NCBI RefSeq assembly: GCF_021869535.1
Contig: NW_026262734.1
Coordinates: 91,269,285 to 91,333,284, forward strand
From: Mytilus californianus
Taxonomy: Eukaryota; Mollusca; Bivalvia; Mytilida; Mytilidae
DNA length: 64,000 nt
Direction: 5' to 3'
This document shows positions 59,572 to 64,000 of the stretch, piece by piece. Position 1 is the stretch's first letter; every line of letters begins with the position of its first letter. Under the pieces are notes generated by a model. That model was not told the DNA's origin and did no database searches. It worked only from the letters and a program-made list of their open reading frames with translations. A program made the position numbers and the translations under genes.

Positions 59572-61044
59572 TTGTTTAAAACCGAATTTTATCTTCCAGA
59601 TAGGACATGGAAGTATGTATTACGCACACTGTTAGATGTTTAACAAGTTTAATGTTAAAGTTATTGTTATATTTCGTATCTATTATAAATTGAGCAGTTC
59701 AGTGTTTCTGTTGTTCCGTTGCTTTCCTCTTATAATTGATGTTTTTTTCCATATGTTTTGGTTTGTGATCCGGTTTTTTTTTTCGCTTAATCGATTTATG
59801 ACTATTGAACAGCGGTATACTACTTGGGCTTTTATTTAGTATTATTATTAATATAGTAATGACCCGTATAAATTGTGTATATCAAAATAGGTCAGCCTTA
59901 CAAGGTTATTTCCCAGAAGGTGCAGGCCGAACTGAAGTAAACTTCAGGGTTGACATTTTAGAATATGCACCGCTTCTAGGGGAATACAATTGTTTTATTA
60001 TACCGAACTAACAGTAAAAGTGTCTTTGTGACCATTGAAGATACTTTTTAATGAAGACCTTGAATATATTTTCCTGTAATAAAGTTCAGATTGTAAATAT
60101 TTTAACGTCAGAGAATAATTTGTTGTTTAAAAATGCCTCGTATGTACATCAAAGATAGCCCCTTTCTGAAAAATATTGATGGCCCTCAAAAGGATTGTAA
60201 TTGAAAACTATCATTGGCACTAGATGAAATTCTAATGCTTGTTACCTCGTCACTCGATGGACTTTCAATTTGGCCTTTGTCATTTTGTTTACAAACATCA
60301 GTGACGTCATTTTGAAGAGAGATAACTCGTGTATAACATGTTTAAATAGAGACACTCATAGAGTTATTCATTGAATATTGTTATTTTGGGGGCTATTTGT
60401 CAAACCTAGCATTTTATTGAAAATTAATTATTTAATATCACTTGATACTGTGTTGCCCAACTGAATTGTTCATTATATATGCGAGGTATACCAATAGTTT
60501 CATTATCAACAAACAAGATTATGTGAGACAATAAATTTATAAAACAAACTATTAAACCAGAAGAGAACTCATATTCAAATTATCAAATAAAAATAAGAAT
60601 GGAAACGGGGAATGTGTCGAAGAGAAAACAACCCGACCAAATAGCAGAAAACAGCCCAAGGCCACCAATGTTTTTTGTTTAGATGATACTTTTAAGATAG
60701 TTGTTAATAAAGAAAAAGGAGAAAACCTGAAATAGCTGTTGGTGATTTAATGCCAGGTGTAATAAAACGAATGTTTTCCTATTGATCCTGTATTAGTCTT
60801 GCTAAAGACGTATCTGTCACCTTTTGAGGTTATTCTAAGTCGTTGTATAATATAGGTGTTATAAAACTATTGTTTTCATATTGAGACTCTATTATACCCT
60901 TGGACAGTCCTATCGTTTCTTGGTCAGTTGTATTAGCCTTCAACTACACCTCGGGCTAATACAGCTTATTTCAACCTAATGCGACTGTACTTGGACATTA
61001 TTAGAATCAATATAAAAATACACATTTCACATGTTTGAAAAACT
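59572..61044. other. Spacer between duplication copies
   Basis: It includes a type 1 tail fragment, inverted relative to 53000, at about 59695-59830, and no recognised gene. The 68-codon ORF at 59805 contains YFPEGAGRTEVNFRVDI, which I do not recognise. Confidence 0.4.
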
Positions 61045-64000
61045 ATTCTCCTGATATGTTATAGCTCCTCCAAGGATTCACTCGATTATTGAGTTGGTCC
61101 AGTGCTTTAAGTACAAGATTCTTCTGGCACCTGATGGCGTTTAACGATTTCTGGAGGCTTGCGACATGGGAGCACAATCCATAAAGCAAGCATGGAATGA
61201 CCAAAACATTCATTGAAACACTTTAGAACTTTTGGCTACCGAGTTAAACACAGACCTGAATGAAAGCAACAATATATAGTTTGAACCTATTAATGACATA
61301 GCCATTTCTCAAATCAACATGAAACAATTGTTTCTTAGCAGATTCAACTTGTATCTAAACGAAAAGAATGAATCTATGTGCATATAAAAGTGGACAAAAT
61401 TAATTCTGGTTACGAACTCGAAAAAGGATTTAAAAGGATTGATATCCGACATAGACCTAAGGACGAAAATACTCAACTATAGGTCGCCGTGCAGCCTTAA
61501 ATAATGAGCATAATTCACACTGTTAGTAAGACACGACATAACAACATGTTAAGCAAATCAAACGATAAAACCAAAGGTCAAGATTTATGGAAATACACTA
61601 AGAGAAAAATCAATATGTCGATTTCATTAAAATTTGTAATGTTTGTAGTAATGAATATCACAAATTCATTACGATAATCAATCAACTAAAACTTATTATG
61701 AAGGCAACAGATGTATGATGTATTGAACTGGTTCTCCGTCTTTTATCTGTTAGGCTCTATACGGACTATTATTGTCGTTACAGTTCAGCGGTAATATTTC
61801 AGAAAAAAAATTCATGTCTACACAAAATTATGAAAAAAAACTATAGTATTATGTAACACATACCTATCTTGCAATAATTCTTCTAAATGTAAAGAAAAAA
61901 ATACTTTGAATATAAGTAAGCAACAACTGTTACAACAAAAACAACTCCCAACTCATCAAGAGCTGAACATACTGTCTTCGAAAATAGAAATAAATGAGAG
62001 TTTTTAATCAACTCGAGTTGCAGAGGAAGATATTGACTGATTATTGTTTGCTTTCTTTATCGAATTGATAAAAGAATCAAATATATATTAATAAAACAAT
62101 TGACTGAAGATATCAACGGGAAAATCAAAACTCTTAAATGGAAGAACAAAAAACAACAACAAAATGGTACCCCGAACAAACGACGGAAAGACGGACAATA
62201 GTAAAGTTACTGCACACAAAATATTAGATTGAACAAGATCAACTCCAGAAAAAAACATGGAAGGACAGCAAGTGCTCCAACAGGGTAAGAGCATCTTAGT
62301 TCAAACATTATACTTTAATATGGTTTTGATCATGTCATTAATGATGTTTCTATTATGAACGAACACTGATAAATAATAAAATCATATTGCAAATTCATTG
62401 TGTCATATGTTAATCTTTTATAATGTAATCTAAATGAACTTGACCAGTTACCATGACAGTTTACCGTGTCAAGCTATAACTGAACAGGTTTTTTTAAAAA
62501 GTATATTAAATAAATATATATAGTATATGGTATTAGTGCAAACGTCTGAATAACTTCTACAGAGGAAGTCTTCCGCATCAAGAATAGTTAACATAAATAT
62601 TTTTTTTCATTTCTATGTCATAAAAAAAATCTTCTTTTGTGAAGTTTTAATACAGATCAAAAGCTGCGCAGATTTTTAATCATTACAGAATATAAATGAA
62701 TTGCAAAACATTCATAAATCAAATTTGAAACAAGGTCTAATTTCCTCATAATAGGTTTTTTTCCTCACAGAAACGATACACAATCATTTTTGGTTAATAT
62801 TAAATAGAAATGCATCACCATTTCATTCGTTACAAACCAGCAGACAGTTGCTTGATTTGTCATTAAAAATTGCTCTCGGGTACAACAAGCCATCCTTCTC
62901 AGTAAGTATTTCTTTATAATGATTACCATGGGATATAAATACAACATTGTTAGAGCTATAACAACTTACATACACATTGCCAATCTCATCTGTGGTAACT
63001 CCGTCAGGCAACCACATCTTATCATAATTAAACTTCCATTTGACTGAGCCATACAAGTCACAACAAAAAGTAGTAGAAGAAATTTCATCTATTAATAACA
63101 ACCTGTTCGAATCAGTTACTAAGCCCTGTAGTTAATGGTGACCTGGTGATGACGGACATGAAAATGATCGGATTCTATCTCCCTTTAGATTCATTACATC
63201 AATAGCGCACTCATTAGAAAAATAGATAAACAGCAGACCGTTTTGATACGATATCCCTTTGCTGTCATTTCTTATTATAATCTCGTTCTGTACTCGCTCT
63301 GTATCGATACTGATTATCACTATCAACGATTTATAATATAAGACAGCAACATCCTTGTCGTTTATTACTGTTATACCCCGTGGTTTACCAGACAATTTGA
63401 TGGCTCGCTCAAACCTTCCTCCTTTTTTGGATTATCAGTCCGTCGGTAACATTACAAAGAAATACTACAAGTTCATCAATGATGACACAATCATTGATGA
63501 CTGAATTTTTCTCCATAACGGCTGTTTAACCCATTGCCACAAATTTTCATTTTACACAATAACCTGGCTGTCACCTGAAGAGGATCGTTATTCGGTGGCT
63601 GTTCCTCTGAATAAAAATATTCAAAGTTATTTGAAAAATGCATTAATATCAAACTGCTGTTCATATAGGACCAATAACAAATAAAAATCATATTTCTAGT
63701 CATCGTTGTGAAAACTCCCTTTCGTTTTTAATTGTTAACACCCGTATGATACCGTGTTCCGTTCGATAACGCGTGTAACTGGAATAATCATCCTCATGTA
63801 CACAGTTTTTATGGACTTCCCCTTTTGTAATTACCTTGGAATTCTGAATTTTTGTTGGCAAATATATTACTTTTTAAACCAATGACTTACAGTAACATAT
63901 AAATTGTCCGTTTATTATAATTCCACGTGTCTAAGAACTTATATGTTTTATACAAAAAAAAAATAAATAAATAAAAAACAGGTCTAAACTGAATTTCAAC
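61045..64000. repeat. Head-to-tail duplication, copy 2 (cut by window end)
   Basis: The counterpart of 56670-59571, still matching at the last base. The right boundary is therefore outside the window. Confidence 0.95.
62823..63457 (-). pseudogene. NHL-repeat (TRIM-like) coding region, broken, copy 2
   Basis: Same structure as copy 1, with the same in-frame TAA (63132-63134), the same end after LLVCNE and the same upstream frame change. Protein differences are few: GVTTDEIGNVYVS (copy 1 has V for G) and ILTEKDG (copy 1 has V for E). The G is the usual NHL residue, so copy 2 is closer to the ancestral sequence. The shared lesions place inactivation before the duplication. Confidence 0.7.

Overview
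The window looks like AT-rich, repeat-dense nuclear DNA of a bivalve mollusc, most likely a mussel close to Mytilus. Genes are split by introns with GT/AG splice sites. The gene families seen (divergent Shaw-type Kv channels, a secreted C-type lectin, a fibrinogen-related exon, NHL-repeat sequences) are ones that bivalves have expanded. Many dispersed repeats are ones I recognise from mussel sequence, such as units carrying CGCGCGTTTCGTCTAC, a pearl-type element ending in a GAC/ACGG microsatellite, and reverse-transcriptase fragments of the 'NIPAAPAYGVYISQ' type. The species is an inference. No prokaryotic features, CRISPR arrays, rRNA genes or intact tRNA genes were seen.

Layout. Bases 1-172 hold the last coding piece of one Kv channel gene. 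A second, paralogous Kv gene follows on the same strand: a T1-domain exon (about 12222-12725) and a membrane-domain exon (15923-16729), joined in phase across a 3.2 kb intron full of transposon debris. Between the two Kv genes lie a reverse-transcriptase relic (2051-3260), several dispersed repeats, a TA-flanked MITE (7296-7463) and a 538-bp satellite array of about 3.4 copies (9485-11335). Bases 16.7-24 kb are mostly non-genic, with retroelement 3' tails. Bases 24031-26380 are a pearl/Helitron-like element carrying about 13 copies of a 164-bp unit. Another reverse-transcriptase relic sits at 29820-30690.

A complete three-exon secreted C-type lectin gene (192 residues) can be assembled at 31296-36352. 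From 37 to 56 kb there are repeats (four MITEs sharing a terminal motif, foldbacks, a tRNA-derived SINE with a perfect 12-bp target-site duplication, a LINE relic), one frameshifted fibrinogen-domain exon (49091-49208) and two unidentified short ORFs. From 56670 to the window end there is a head-to-tail duplication with an offset of 4375 bp. Each copy holds the same broken NHL-repeat coding region on the minus strand.

How the genes fit together. The two Kv genes are tandem duplicates. The better-seen one has a Shaw-type zinc-binding T1 domain and an intact potassium filter, but it lacks the first three gating arginines of S4 and the second proline of the S6 PxP hinge, so it may be a modulatory or weakly voltage-sensitive subunit. 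The lectin, fibrinogen and NHL pieces are all of families used in bivalve innate recognition, but nothing here shows that they work together. Most other open reading frames over 60 codons are chance ORFs or lie inside repeats.
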